Below are positions 8,613 to 16,931 of a stretch of 64,000 bases of DNA, piece after piece. Source of the stretch: Pseudorhodoplanes sp049324435 (GTDB lineage Bacteria; Pseudomonadota; Alphaproteobacteria; Rhizobiales; Xanthobacteraceae). The position numbers and the translations under genes are program-made. The stretch is from positions 161,797 to 225,796 of the forward strand of contig JBMOOQ010000028.1 in the NCBI GenBank assembly GCA_049324435.1. The letters run 5' to 3'. The stretch's first letter is position 1; each line of letters starts with the position of its first letter. Below the pieces are notes generated by a model. It searched no databases, was not told where the DNA came from, and saw nothing but the letters and a program-made list of their open reading frames with translations.

Positions 8613-9626
8613 TCAGAACGTGCTCTTCAGCTTCAGGTGGTCCATACGGTTGATCGACGGCACGTCGACATGCTGGTCCTTGCCATCGCGCTGAATGTCG
8701 AGCGGCACGGTGATGCCCGCCGCGCCAAGCGACCAGAGCTTGCGATAGAAGTCTGGGAGCGTCTTCGGTTTGTCGCCCGCGATTGTGGTGATCACGTCGC
8801 CCTTGCGCAGACCTGCCTTCTCGGCTGGCGAGCCCGCGGTCACGCGCACGACCACGAGGCCGCGATCGGTCGCCTGGGTATTCAGCCCGATCCATGGCTT
8901 GGGCGTGCCGCCGACGGCGCCGTTGGCAATGAGCTCGGCGAGAATGGGTTTCAACAAGTCGGTGGGAATATAGAGATTGCCGGCGCCGCCACCGTCGCCC
9001 GCCGCATCGCCGACGATCAGCGAACCGACGCCAACAAGCTTGCCCTCGCGATTGATCAGGGCCGCGCCGCTCCAGTGTGAATGCGCGGGCGCGGTGTAGA
9101 TCGCGCCGTCGATCAGGTACTCCCAGGAACCCGCAAATTCGCGGCGGGAGACCACCCGGGCCGGCGCAATCCCGTCGCGGCCGCCAAAGCTTGCTGCCAG
9201 CACCGGATCGCCGACCTTCACGTCCTTGGAGCTGCCGAACATCATCGGCCGCACTTTCAAAGGAGCGACCGCCTTCAGCAGACCAAAGCCCGTATCATGA
9301 TCGTAGCCGACCACCGTCGCTGGAATCTTGCGGCCGTCATTGGTGATCGCCTCGGCTGCGTGTGCCTCGACCATCAGATAGCCAATGGTGAGGATCAGGC
9401 CGTCATCGTCGATCACGATGCCGGAGCCGTCGCGCTCCTGGCCGAGATTGTCGACGGTGCGGCCGTCGGGATTGATGTAGGTCTTGATCCGGACCACGGA
9501 CGACAGAAGTTCGTCCGTCGAAGCCTTGGCGCTCTCGCCCTGCGCGAAGGCGGAACCGGACGCGGTTGCAAGCGACAGAACCGAGACCAGCAACAGCACC
9601 ACGCATCTGGGCAGTGACTTTCGCAT
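8613..9626 (-). CDS. DegP/HtrA-like trypsin-fold protein with PDZ domain, catalytic triad degenerate
   Basis: Exported 337-residue protein with a signal peptide, a trypsin-like domain and one PDZ domain (about 240-320, with SPAEKAGLRKGDVITTIAG). ATG at 9626 has GGAGG five bases upstream; the ATG four codons earlier overlaps that site. Residue numbers here count from that upstream Met. The His site (normally LTNxHVV) reads LTIGYLM, giving Tyr87. The Asp site (normally TDLAV) reads DTGFGLL, giving Gly117. Only the Ser site survives as WSGAAL (Ser190). If the alignment is right this is a pseudoprotease that may work as a PDZ-based chaperone or sensor. Fold assignment is firm; loss of activity is inference. 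Confidence 0.82.
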   Translation of the reverse strand: MRKSLPRCVVLLLVSVLSLATASGSAFAQGESAKASTDELLSSVVRIKTYINPDGRTVDNLGQERDGSGIVIDDDGLILTIGYLMVEAHAAEAITNDGRKIPATVVGYDHDTGFGLLKAVAPLKVRPMMFGSSKDVKVGDPVLAASFGGRDGIAPARVVSRREFAGSWEYLIDGAIYTAPAHSHWSGAALINREGKLVGVGSLIVGDAAGDGGGAGNLYIPTDLLKPILAELIANGAVGGTPKPWIGLNTQATDRGLVVVRVTAGSPAEKAGLRKGDVITTIAGDKPKTLPDFYRKLWSLGAAGITVPLDIQRDGKDQHVDVPSINRMDHLKLKSTF

Positions 9627-9703
9627 CAAGGCCTCCATTTGGCTCGCCTGTCTCGAATGCCGATCCGAATCGGAATAGCAAGACGGGTGCCAATTATAGA
9701 GGC

Positions 9704-9736
9704 ACGCTCCGGCCCCAGAACAAGAGGCCGGAGCGT
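9704..9736. terminator. Strong 11-bp inverted repeat between two minus-strand genes
   Basis: A perfect 11-base stem with an 11-base loop lies 75 bases past the stop of the hydroxyisobutyrate-dehydrogenase-like gene and about 80 bases before the DegP-like gene. The stem is very GC-rich (CGCTCCGGCC and its complement), but no T tract follows on either strand. It could be a Rho-assisted terminator or an RNA-stabilising hairpin. Confidence 0.45.
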
Positions 9737-9809
9737 ATGACGCAGCGCGTTTTCGGCGGTATTCCCGGTTCCAACCCTCAAAAAGCCGTTAGACGGCCGC
9801 CCGCCGGCC

Positions 9810-10763
9810 TTACTCCAGACCGGTCGGGACGTTCTTGTGTTCGCTCTGCAATTTCATCCCGGACAGGTTCGCCATTGTTTCCATCAGCGTGGCGAAGTCC
9901 TTTTCCAGGTAGGCTTGCGGATCCTTCTGCAGGATCGCGTTACCGATATGGCCCTGCAGCATTTCGCGCGTTGCCGCCGTGGTCGGCATCGGCACCTTCC
10001 ATTCGCGGCCAAGCTCAAGCCCCAGATCGAGGTCTTTCAGCAGCAATTCGGGCGTGAAGGTCGTGGTCCAGTCGAGATTGACGAGCGCCGGTGCCTTGTA
10101 GCGCGTGAACATCGATCCCATGACGCCATTGTTCATGAAGCGCAGGAACGCCTCGCGGGGCACGCCCATCTTGTTCGCGAGCAATGTGATTTCGATCAGG
10201 TTCTGGATCACCACGCCGAGCATGACGTTGTGGGCGATCTTGCAGACGCGCGCGAGCTCGCCGTCGCCGACATAGGACACGCCGTTCGGCGCGAATTTCA
10301 GAACTATGTCCTCGACTTTGCGGAAGGCCGCTTCCGGACCGGACGCCACCGCCGACAGCTTGCCCGCCTTGATCACCTTGGCATTGCCGGAGACCGGGCA
10401 GGCGACGAACTCGGCGCCCAGACCCTTGAGCTGCTCGCGGATTTCCGCAGAATCGTCGACCGAGATGGTGGAGCAATCGACCACGATCTTCGGCATCTTG
10501 CCCTTGCCGTTCGGCGCGACACCGTTCGGCCCGAAATAGACTTCCTTGACGTCCTTGCCGGCCGACACGATGGAAAAGAGCACGTCGACATCGGCGAGGT
10601 CCGAGAGCTTGTCGACCACCTTGCCGCCGATCTTGGTCAGGGGCTCGGCTTTGGCCTTGGTCCGGTTCCAGATCGAGACGTCATAGCCGGATTTCAAAAG
10701 CCATTCGGCCATCGCATAGCCCATGCGGCCCATGCCGATCCAGCCGATCTTGGTCGTTGCCAT
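9810..10763 (-). CDS. NAD(P)-dependent beta-hydroxyacid dehydrogenase (3-hydroxyisobutyrate dehydrogenase family)
   Basis: Oxidoreductase of the HIBADH/tartronate-semialdehyde reductase family, 317 residues. ATG at 10763 has GGAGG seven bases upstream. The Rossmann motif GWIGMGRMGYAMAEWLL is at residues 6-22. Substrate-site motifs follow: VVDCSTISVDDS, then FVACPVSGNAKVIKAGKLSAV (the DAPVSGG region reads CPVSGNA) and the catalytic Lys in KIAHNVMLGVV. The family oxidises small beta-hydroxy acids or reduces semialdehydes. It is divergent from the CoA-transferase-like genes, with 108 bases between the starts. Confidence 0.87.
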   Translation of the reverse strand: MATTKIGWIGMGRMGYAMAEWLLKSGYDVSIWNRTKAKAEPLTKIGGKVVDKLSDLADVDVLFSIVSAGKDVKEVYFGPNGVAPNGKGKMPKIVVDCSTISVDDSAEIREQLKGLGAEFVACPVSGNAKVIKAGKLSAVASGPEAAFRKVEDIVLKFAPNGVSYVGDGELARVCKIAHNVMLGVVIQNLIEITLLANKMGVPREAFLRFMNNGVMGSMFTRYKAPALVNLDWTTTFTPELLLKDLDLGLELGREWKVPMPTTAATREMLQGHIGNAILQKDPQAYLEKDFATLMETMANLSGMKLQSEHKNVPTGLE

Positions 10764-10871
10764 TGATGTTCCTCCCGAGGGTTTGTCGGCATTCTCGTAA
10801 CACAGGCGGCATGCGCCGCAAGGACTTCGCAACGTCGCGCCGCGGACCTATGATTGGTACAGGGAGCACCC

Positions 10872-11687
10872 ATGCCGATCATCGTTCCGCTGGACGAGGC
10901 GCTCGCGCCGATTGCCGATGGCTGCCTGCTGGCGGTGCCGCGCGAGCAGGCCGGCGTCGCCATGGAAGCGACTCGGGCGCTGATCCGCCGCAATGTGAAA
11001 AGACTGCATCTTGTCGCCTTGCCGGCCTCCACGCTGCAGGCCGATATTCTGATCGGCGCAGGTTGCGTGGAGACGCTGGAAACTTCGGCGGTCAGTCTTG
11101 GCGAGTTTGGACCGGCGCCACGGTTTACTGCGGCCATGACCTCCGGCAGCTTGCAAATGAAAGATGCGACTTGCCCTGCGCTCTATGCGGCGCTGGAAGC
11201 CGGCGAGAAGGGCAATCCGTTCATGCCGCTGCGCGGACTGATCGGTTCCGACCTGATGAAAATCCGCGGCGACTGGCGGGTGATCGACAATCCGTTCGGC
11301 AATGATGACCCGATCGTGCTGCTGCCGGCGATCCGGCCCGATGTCGCGCTGTTTCATGCGCCGATGGCGGATCGTGACGGCAATGTTTGGATCGGGCGTC
11401 AGCGCGATCTTGCGACGCTTGCCCACGCCTCGCGTAAAGCGGTGGTGACGGTGGAGCGCATCCACGACGGCAATCTTCTCGACGATCCGGTGCTGGCGGC
11501 CGGCGTGCTGCCGGGCTTCTATGTCGAGGCGGTCGCGGTCGCGCAAAACGGCGCCTGGCCGTTGTCCCTGCCGGACTATTATCCGGTCGATGTCGCGCAT
11601 CTGTCAGAATACGCGCGGCTTGCGAAGACCGCTGAGGGCTTTGCGCGCTATTGCGACGTGCATGTCTATGGCAAGCAGGCAGCGTAG
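10872..11687 (+). CDS. CoA-transferase-like protein, subunit A
   Basis: Alpha-type subunit of a family I CoA transferase, 271 residues. ATG at 10872 has AGGGAG about six bases upstream. A FMPLRGLIGSDLMK region and a later VTVERI stretch fit glutaconate-CoA-transferase-type alpha chains. It is followed three bases later by the beta partner, so they form a two-subunit enzyme. The sizes also resemble IpdA/IpdB, relatives that hydrolyse a ring-opened steroid CoA ester instead of transferring CoA. Transferase or hydrolase activity cannot be settled from sequence reading. Confidence 0.8.
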   Translation: MPIIVPLDEALAPIADGCLLAVPREQAGVAMEATRALIRRNVKRLHLVALPASTLQADILIGAGCVETLETSAVSLGEFGPAPRFTAAMTSGSLQMKDATCPALYAALEAGEKGNPFMPLRGLIGSDLMKIRGDWRVIDNPFGNDDPIVLLPAIRPDVALFHAPMADRDGNVWIGRQRDLATLAHASRKAVVTVERIHDGNLLDDPVLAAGVLPGFYVEAVAVAQNGAWPLSLPDYYPVDVAHLSEYARLAKTAEGFARYCDVHVYGKQAA

Positions 11688-11690
11688 ACC

Positions 11691-12434
11691 ATGGCCATGT
11701 CCTTCCAGCCCGAAGAGCTGCTCATCGCCACCGTCGCCGATCTGATCGGTGACGTGCGGCATATCGCGGTCGGCAACGCGTCGCCGATTCCTGCTGCGGC
11801 CGCACTCTTGCAGAAGGTGCGCTATGGCGGCCGACCCTATGTGTCGCTCCTTCAAAGCCGCAAGCACAATTTCTTCACCGATGGTGGCGTCGAATTGTTC
11901 GACTGCGCCGGTCAAGGCCGCATGGATGTGTTCTTCCTGTCCGGCGGCGAGATCGACGGCGAGGGCAACATCAATCTGGTCGGTATCGGCGATTATCACA
12001 GGCCGCAGGTGCGCTTCCCGGGTTCGTTCGGCTCTGCGTATCTGTATTTCGTGGTACCGAAAGTGATCCTGTTCCGCACCGAGCATTCGCGCCGCACGCT
12101 GGTGCCGAAAGTCGATTTCATCAGTGCGCCCGGCGCGAGCGAGCCGAATGTCTATCGCACCGGCGGTCCGCTCGCACTGATCACCAATCGCTGTCTGTTT
12201 ACCTTCGACAAGGAGAAGCGCCGCTTCCAGCTGCAGAGTGTGCATCCGGGCCATACGGTCGAGGAGATCGCGGAACATACCGGCTTCGATTTTGACATGC
12301 CGGATCATGTGCCTCAGACGCCCGCGCCGGATGCGGAGACGTTGCGCCTCATGCGTGAGGTCGTCACGCCGGAACTGGCAGAGGTCTACCCGCAATTCGC
12401 CGAGAAGATTTTTGGCATTGTGAAAGCGGCCTGA
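11691..12434 (+). CDS. CoA-transferase-like protein, subunit B
   Basis: Beta-type partner of the preceding gene, 247 residues, starting at ATG 11691 or the Met two codons on. It has the family motifs GNASPIPAAAALLQ near the N-terminus and FFLSGGEIDGEGNINL in the middle. The active-site Glu motif of acetoacetate/SCOT-type beta chains (SENG) is not visible; the corresponding area reads SLLQSRKHNFF. This agrees with a glutaconate- or IpdB-like branch rather than an acetate CoA-transferase. Stop to next gene is 84 bases. Confidence 0.8.
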   Translation: MAMSFQPEELLIATVADLIGDVRHIAVGNASPIPAAAALLQKVRYGGRPYVSLLQSRKHNFFTDGGVELFDCAGQGRMDVFFLSGGEIDGEGNINLVGIGDYHRPQVRFPGSFGSAYLYFVVPKVILFRTEHSRRTLVPKVDFISAPGASEPNVYRTGGPLALITNRCLFTFDKEKRRFQLQSVHPGHTVEEIAEHTGFDFDMPDHVPQTPAPDAETLRLMREVVTPELAEVYPQFAEKIFGIVKAA

Positions 12435-12518
12435 CTTGCATCACGCCGGGCTTGACCGCGCAATCCAACTCGCGATGAATGTCTCTCAACTACAAGATGA
12501 CGCTGGGTGGGAGACGCA

Positions 12519-13619
12519 ATGCCAATTGAGCCAATCGAAGTCGCGGTCATCGGCACCGGGTGGTGCGGCGGTATTCGCGCAGAAACGCTGTCGCGTTATC
12601 CGCTCGTCAAAAAGCTGCATGTCTGCGACATCAGGCCGGACCGGCTGAAGGAAATCAAGGCGCTGACCAACGCTGCGGTTGCAACGACCGATTACCAGGA
12701 TATCGTGAACAACGATGCGGTGAGGGTGGTCTATATCTCCACAACGCCGGAAAACACGCATTATCCGATTGCGCGCGATTGCCTCAAAGCTGGCAAGCAT
12801 GTGCTGCTCGAAAAGCCAATCGCGCTCGAACTCTACGAGGCCGATGAACTGATCGCGATTTCGAAGCGCAACAACGTCAAGTTCACCATCGGCTATTCAC
12901 AGCGATTCAATACGAAATTTGCCTACGCCAAGAAGAAGCTGAACGACGGCACGCTCGGCAAGCCGGTCTCCGTCATGGTGAGCCGGCATCTGTCGCGCAG
13001 CCTCGGCAAGAAGATCGCGAGCCGGGTGCGGCTCTCACCGGCCGCGATGGAATCCACCCACGATCTCGATATTGTGTTCTGGCTTTTGGAGCCAGCAAAG
13101 CCGGTCAGCGTCTACTCGCAAGGTGCCTATGGCTACATGCAGCCGGTCAACGGCTCTTACGACATCATGTGGTCGACGGTGAAGATGGATAACGGCGTGC
13201 TCGTCGCCATCGGGGGCGGCTGGAATTTGCCGCCGAGTTACCCGAATTATTGCGCGACCACCATTGAGATCACCGGCACCGAAGGCTCGCTGTTCCTCGA
13301 CGACACCGCGCGTGATCACTGGCTCAATACCGTGAAGGACGGCATGCAATATCCGATGTCGACCATGCCCGGCGAGCAGGTCGATCACGTCTTTGCCGGC
13401 CAGATGGGGCCGGAGACCATCCACTTCCTCGAAGCCTGCATCATGGACCGGCCGCCCATGGTGTCGCCGGAAAGCGCGCGCACGGTCATGGAATGCTACC
13501 TGGCGGCGGATCTCTCGGCCGAGCGTAACCAGCCAATCGACATTCCACTGACAAACGAAACGCTCGCGGGAATCGCGGACATGATCAAGGCGCAGCGTGC
13601 GCCGTTGGGGGCGTCATGA
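12519..13619 (+). CDS. Gfo/Idh/MocA-family oxidoreductase (first of two)
   Basis: NAD(P)-dependent sugar or inositol-type dehydrogenase, 366 residues. ATG at 12519 has GGGAGA upstream; a GTG four codons earlier overlaps that site. The N-terminal Rossmann motif is VAVIGTGWCGGIRAE. The catalytic region EKPIALELYEADELI holds the conserved EKP Lys, about residue 97. The C-terminal domain carries the STHDLDIVFWLLE motif. Its stop overlaps the next start as ATGA, so the two paralogs are translationally coupled and may act together. Confidence 0.87.
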   Translation: MPIEPIEVAVIGTGWCGGIRAETLSRYPLVKKLHVCDIRPDRLKEIKALTNAAVATTDYQDIVNNDAVRVVYISTTPENTHYPIARDCLKAGKHVLLEKPIALELYEADELIAISKRNNVKFTIGYSQRFNTKFAYAKKKLNDGTLGKPVSVMVSRHLSRSLGKKIASRVRLSPAAMESTHDLDIVFWLLEPAKPVSVYSQGAYGYMQPVNGSYDIMWSTVKMDNGVLVAIGGGWNLPPSYPNYCATTIEITGTEGSLFLDDTARDHWLNTVKDGMQYPMSTMPGEQVDHVFAGQMGPETIHFLEACIMDRPPMVSPESARTVMECYLAADLSAERNQPIDIPLTNETLAGIADMIKAQRAPLGAS

Positions 13620-14743
13620 AAAAGCAGGTCAAGAAGATCGGACTCGCCATCATTGGAGCCGGCCGTGTTGGCCTGTTCCGCGGTGAGGTTGCGGCGCGCC
13701 ACGCCGCCGTCGAGTGGATCGGTGTCGCCGACATCAAGCCCGACCGTGCCAAGCTGGTCGGTGAGAAATGCGGTGCCGACTTCGTCACCACGGACTATCG
13801 CGAATTGCTGAACCGTCCGGAGGTCAATGCCGTCATTGTTGCGACTGACGAACATCTCCATGTCGAACCGGTCATGGCGGCAGTGGAGCGCGGTCTGCCG
13901 ATGCTGATCGAAAAGCCGCTGGCGACCGATCTTTCCGCTTCGGCGCGTGTGCTGGCCGCGATCGAGGCGGCAAAGGTCGATGCGGTGGTAGGATATACGC
14001 AGCGCTTCCGGCGCCGCTGGCTCGCGGCCAAGGAAAAGGTCCGCAGCAACGCGCTCGGCGACGTGACGCTGGTGACCTCCCGCGCATTTATGAACCGCCT
14101 GGTCGCCATCGACAATTACGTGCGCACCGACGATCCTTCGACGATCTCGCCGATGGTGATCTCGGGGACCCACGCGCTTGACATCGTGATGTGGTACATG
14201 GAGGCCAAGACGCCGGTCGAAGTCTATGCGCGCTCGATCGACAAAGTGCTCGGCCCGACCCATCAGGGTATCGACGCCACCGCTGGCATGATCATGTTCT
14301 CGGACGGCAGCGTCTATCACCTCAACATTTCCTGGGCCTTGCCGGTGACGTGGCCGGGCGCCGTCTACAGCCTCGAAGTCGGTATCGTCGGCACTGATGG
14401 TGTGCTGACGATCGACGACACGCATCGTGACATCGTTCTCGCCGTGTCGAAGCCGCAAAGCGAAGGCTATGCGCCCGACAAGACCCGGCTGGTGGACTTC
14501 ATGGGCAGCTACCCGCCCGGCGATATGGCGCTTGGCGAGTTGCGCGGGCCGATGCGCGAGGAAACCGATTCGTGGCTCAATCGCGTCGCGCTTGGCGTTG
14601 CGACGCCGGCGGCGACCGCTGCAGAAGCACATAATCGCCTGATGCTGACCAAGGCGCTCGATCTCTCGGCCAAGCTCAAGAAGCCGGTCGCACTGCCGCT
14701 TGAGCCGGAGCAATTGGAAAGGGATATCCGCAAGATCGCGTGA
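13616..14743 (+). CDS. Gfo/Idh/MocA-family oxidoreductase (second of two)
   Basis: Paralog of the preceding gene, 375 residues. ATG at 13616 overlaps the upstream TGA. The Rossmann motif is LAIIGAGRVGLFRGE near residues 10-24. EKPLATDLSASARVL carries the conserved Lys. GTHALDIVMWYME matches the family His-Asp motif. Family members oxidise sugars, inositols or sugar acids. The pair together with the TctC-type protein just downstream suggests use of a carbohydrate acid, but the substrate is not readable. Confidence 0.87.
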   Translation: MKKQVKKIGLAIIGAGRVGLFRGEVAARHAAVEWIGVADIKPDRAKLVGEKCGADFVTTDYRELLNRPEVNAVIVATDEHLHVEPVMAAVERGLPMLIEKPLATDLSASARVLAAIEAAKVDAVVGYTQRFRRRWLAAKEKVRSNALGDVTLVTSRAFMNRLVAIDNYVRTDDPSTISPMVISGTHALDIVMWYMEAKTPVEVYARSIDKVLGPTHQGIDATAGMIMFSDGSVYHLNISWALPVTWPGAVYSLEVGIVGTDGVLTIDDTHRDIVLAVSKPQSEGYAPDKTRLVDFMGSYPPGDMALGELRGPMREETDSWLNRVALGVATPAATAAEAHNRLMLTKALDLSAKLKKPVALPLEPEQLERDIRKIA

Positions 14744-14746
14744 CTT

Positions 14747-14774
14747 AAAAAAAAGACCGGGCGGCAAAGCCCGG
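14747..14774 (-). terminator. Intrinsic-terminator-like hairpin facing the minus strand
   Basis: On the minus strand this reads as a 6-bp all-GC stem (CCGGGC/GCCCGG, 6-base loop) that ends in TC and a run of eight T. The flanking genes are on the plus strand, where the hairpin has a run of A before it and no T tract after it. It would therefore stop antisense read-through from the convergent amidohydrolase gene rather than end the oxidoreductase message. Confidence 0.5.
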
Positions 14775-14793
14775 CCCATCATGGGAGGATGCA

Positions 14794-15774
14794 ATGAAAC
14801 TGAAGCGAATGCTTTGGGTGGCGTTCGGCCTTTTGCTTGGGGCCTCGGCGGCGGCCGCTCAGACCGGAAAATATCCAAACCAGCCGATCCGGATCATCGT
14901 GCCATTCGCGCCGGGTGGTGCGTCTGATTTTGCCGCGCGCGTGATCCAGCAGAAGCTCGGCAATGCGCTCGGGCAGCAGATTTACGTCGAGCACCGGGCC
15001 GGCGCCGCCGGAAATATCGGCATGGATGCTGCGGCGCGGGCGCCGGCGGACGGACATCATCTGTTTCTGGGTAACATCGGTACCGTCGGCCTCAATCCGT
15101 ATATCTTCGCGGATCTGAATTTGAAGCCGCTCGAGGCTTTCATCCCGATCTCGATTCTTGCGGATACGCCGTCGCTGCTCGTTACCAACGCGAATTTTCC
15201 ACCCAACTCCGTCAAGGAGCTGATCGAGTATGTGCAGGCGCGGCCGGGCAAGGTGAATTATGCCTCGCCGGGCTCGGGCAGTATGGACCGGCTCGAGATG
15301 GAGCTGTTCCGCAAGCTCGCCAAACTCGATATGAATCACGTGCCCTACAAGGGCGGCGCGGCACCGGCTTTGAACGATGTGATTGCCGGCCATGTCGAGC
15401 TGATGTTTGTCACCATCTCGTCGGCATTGCCGCATGTGAAGGCGGGTAAGCTGAAGGCGCTGACGGTCTCGATGCCGCAGCGGGTGGACGCCATTCCGGA
15501 TGTCCCGACGATCGTGGAAGCGGGCTTCCCACAGGCGATTGCGAGTTCATGGCAGGGTCTGCTCGTTCCCGCCGGCACACCGAAGCCGATCGTAGAGCGG
15601 ATCCATGCCGCGGTGGTCGAGGTGATGCAGGACGCCGAGGTCAAGAAGCGTTTCGCCGATGTCGGCGTGATCGCGACCTTCAGCAAGTCGCCGGAGGACT
15701 TCCGGAAATATATCGTGGAGGACGCAAAGAAATGGGAGGCCGTCATCAAGGACGTGAGCGCCCGTCCCGATTGA
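14794..15774 (+). CDS. Tripartite tricarboxylate transporter (TTT/Bug) periplasmic binding protein
   Basis: TctC/Bug-family solute receptor, 326 residues, with a signal peptide (about 1-22, ending AAAAQT) and the family opening YPNQPIRIIVPFAPGGASDF. HVPYKGGAAPALNDVIAGHV and the late VPTIVEAGFP are also family marks. ATG at 14794 has GGGAGG upstream. No TctA or TctB membrane gene is visible in the window, which is common for Bug proteins. The ligand is probably a carboxylate; neighbours do not fix which. Confidence 0.9.
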   Translation: MKLKRMLWVAFGLLLGASAAAAQTGKYPNQPIRIIVPFAPGGASDFAARVIQQKLGNALGQQIYVEHRAGAAGNIGMDAAARAPADGHHLFLGNIGTVGLNPYIFADLNLKPLEAFIPISILADTPSLLVTNANFPPNSVKELIEYVQARPGKVNYASPGSGSMDRLEMELFRKLAKLDMNHVPYKGGAAPALNDVIAGHVELMFVTISSALPHVKAGKLKALTVSMPQRVDAIPDVPTIVEAGFPQAIASSWQGLLVPAGTPKPIVERIHAAVVEVMQDAEVKKRFADVGVIATFSKSPEDFRKYIVEDAKKWEAVIKDVSARPD

Positions 15775-15780
15775 CGCCTT

Positions 15781-16773
15781 TTACAGACCGAGCAGGGCCG
15801 CGGTCGTACCGCCGAGAACCGCGGCCTTCTCCGCCTCGCCAATCGCAAGCGCGTGCACGCGCTTTACGCCGTCATACAGACCCATGTCGTAGGGATAGTC
15901 GCTGCCCAAGAGCACACGGCCTGCGCCCGCGGTCTTCACCAGAAAGTCCAGCGACGCGTCGGAATGCGTGATCGTGTCGTAGACAAATCGCGACAGGTCG
16001 TGCTCCGGCGAACGCTTCAGGATCTGCTGCGGCTCCGGCCGCACCTGCCAGCCATGGACCCAGCGGCCGCCCTGATACGGCACGAAGCCGCCGCCATGCG
16101 CGAGACAGATTTTCAAGCGCGGATGGCGTTCCAGCACGCCGCCGAAAATCAGCGACGCGGCCGCAATCGTGGTATCGACCGGATTGCCGATCAGATTGAC
16201 GAGGTAATACGACTTCAGCCGCTCGGCACCGGCGACGCCGACCGGATGGATGAAAATGAATGCGCCGAGTTCCTCCGCCGCCGACCAGAACGGCGCCAGC
16301 GAGGGATCGTCCAGATTGCGGCCGTTGATATTGGAGCCGATCATTGCACCGCGCAGGCCGCGCTCGCGCATGGCGCGGCGCAGTTCCGCGGCCGCCGCTT
16401 CGGGCGCCTGCATCGGCAGTGTCGCGATTCCGGCGAACCGTCCCGGATATTTCGCAACCAGCGCTGCGATCTGATCGTTCTGCAGGGCAGCGGTCGCTGC
16501 CGTCAACGATGCGTCCTGGTTGTACAAATAGGTCTGCGGGGTCGCCGACAGCACCTGCATGTCGATGCCGGTCGACTGCATGTCCTGCAGCCGGCGGTCG
16601 TTATCGAAGCCGCCGCGCGGAAACGGCCGGTACGGAACGCCGGCCACCTCCAGCACCGCGGATTCTGCATCCAGGGGCTGCAGTTTCAGCCCGATCGACG
16701 GGGCCTCTTTCTGGAGCAGGCGGATCGTATCCTCTGCGAGGATATGAGTGTGGACGTCGATGACCGCCGCCAT
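15781..16773 (-). CDS. Amidohydrolase-family metal enzyme (ACMSD-like decarboxylase/hydrolase)
   Basis: TIM-barrel metal-dependent hydrolase or decarboxylase, 330 residues. ATG at 16773 starts MAAVIDVHTHI, giving metal ligands His8 and His10. Further ligand motifs are FIHPVG, LAHGGGFVPYQGGR and GSDYPYDMG (the C-terminal Asp), as in 2-amino-3-carboxymuconate semialdehyde decarboxylase relatives. These act on aromatic or unsaturated acids. It converges with the TctC-type gene (six bases apart) and is divergent from the CoxL-like gene. Confidence 0.85.
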   Translation of the reverse strand: MAAVIDVHTHILAEDTIRLLQKEAPSIGLKLQPLDAESAVLEVAGVPYRPFPRGGFDNDRRLQDMQSTGIDMQVLSATPQTYLYNQDASLTAATAALQNDQIAALVAKYPGRFAGIATLPMQAPEAAAAELRRAMRERGLRGAMIGSNINGRNLDDPSLAPFWSAAEELGAFIFIHPVGVAGAERLKSYYLVNLIGNPVDTTIAAASLIFGGVLERHPRLKICLAHGGGFVPYQGGRWVHGWQVRPEPQQILKRSPEHDLSRFVYDTITHSDASLDFLVKTAGAGRVLLGSDYPYDMGLYDGVKRVHALAIGEAEKAAVLGGTTAALLGL

Positions 16774-16931
16774 TTTCGACTCTCTGAAAATCGTTGCCCT
16801 TGCCTGCCCGCATCGATCGCGCAGGCCGGTTGCCATAATCGAAAATTCCCTGCCATCAAAGCATTTTCACGGTGCCCCTTTGCGCTATAAGCCCGTCCCG
16901 AAGCTGAAAACGAGTCGAAATCCTGCGCGCT

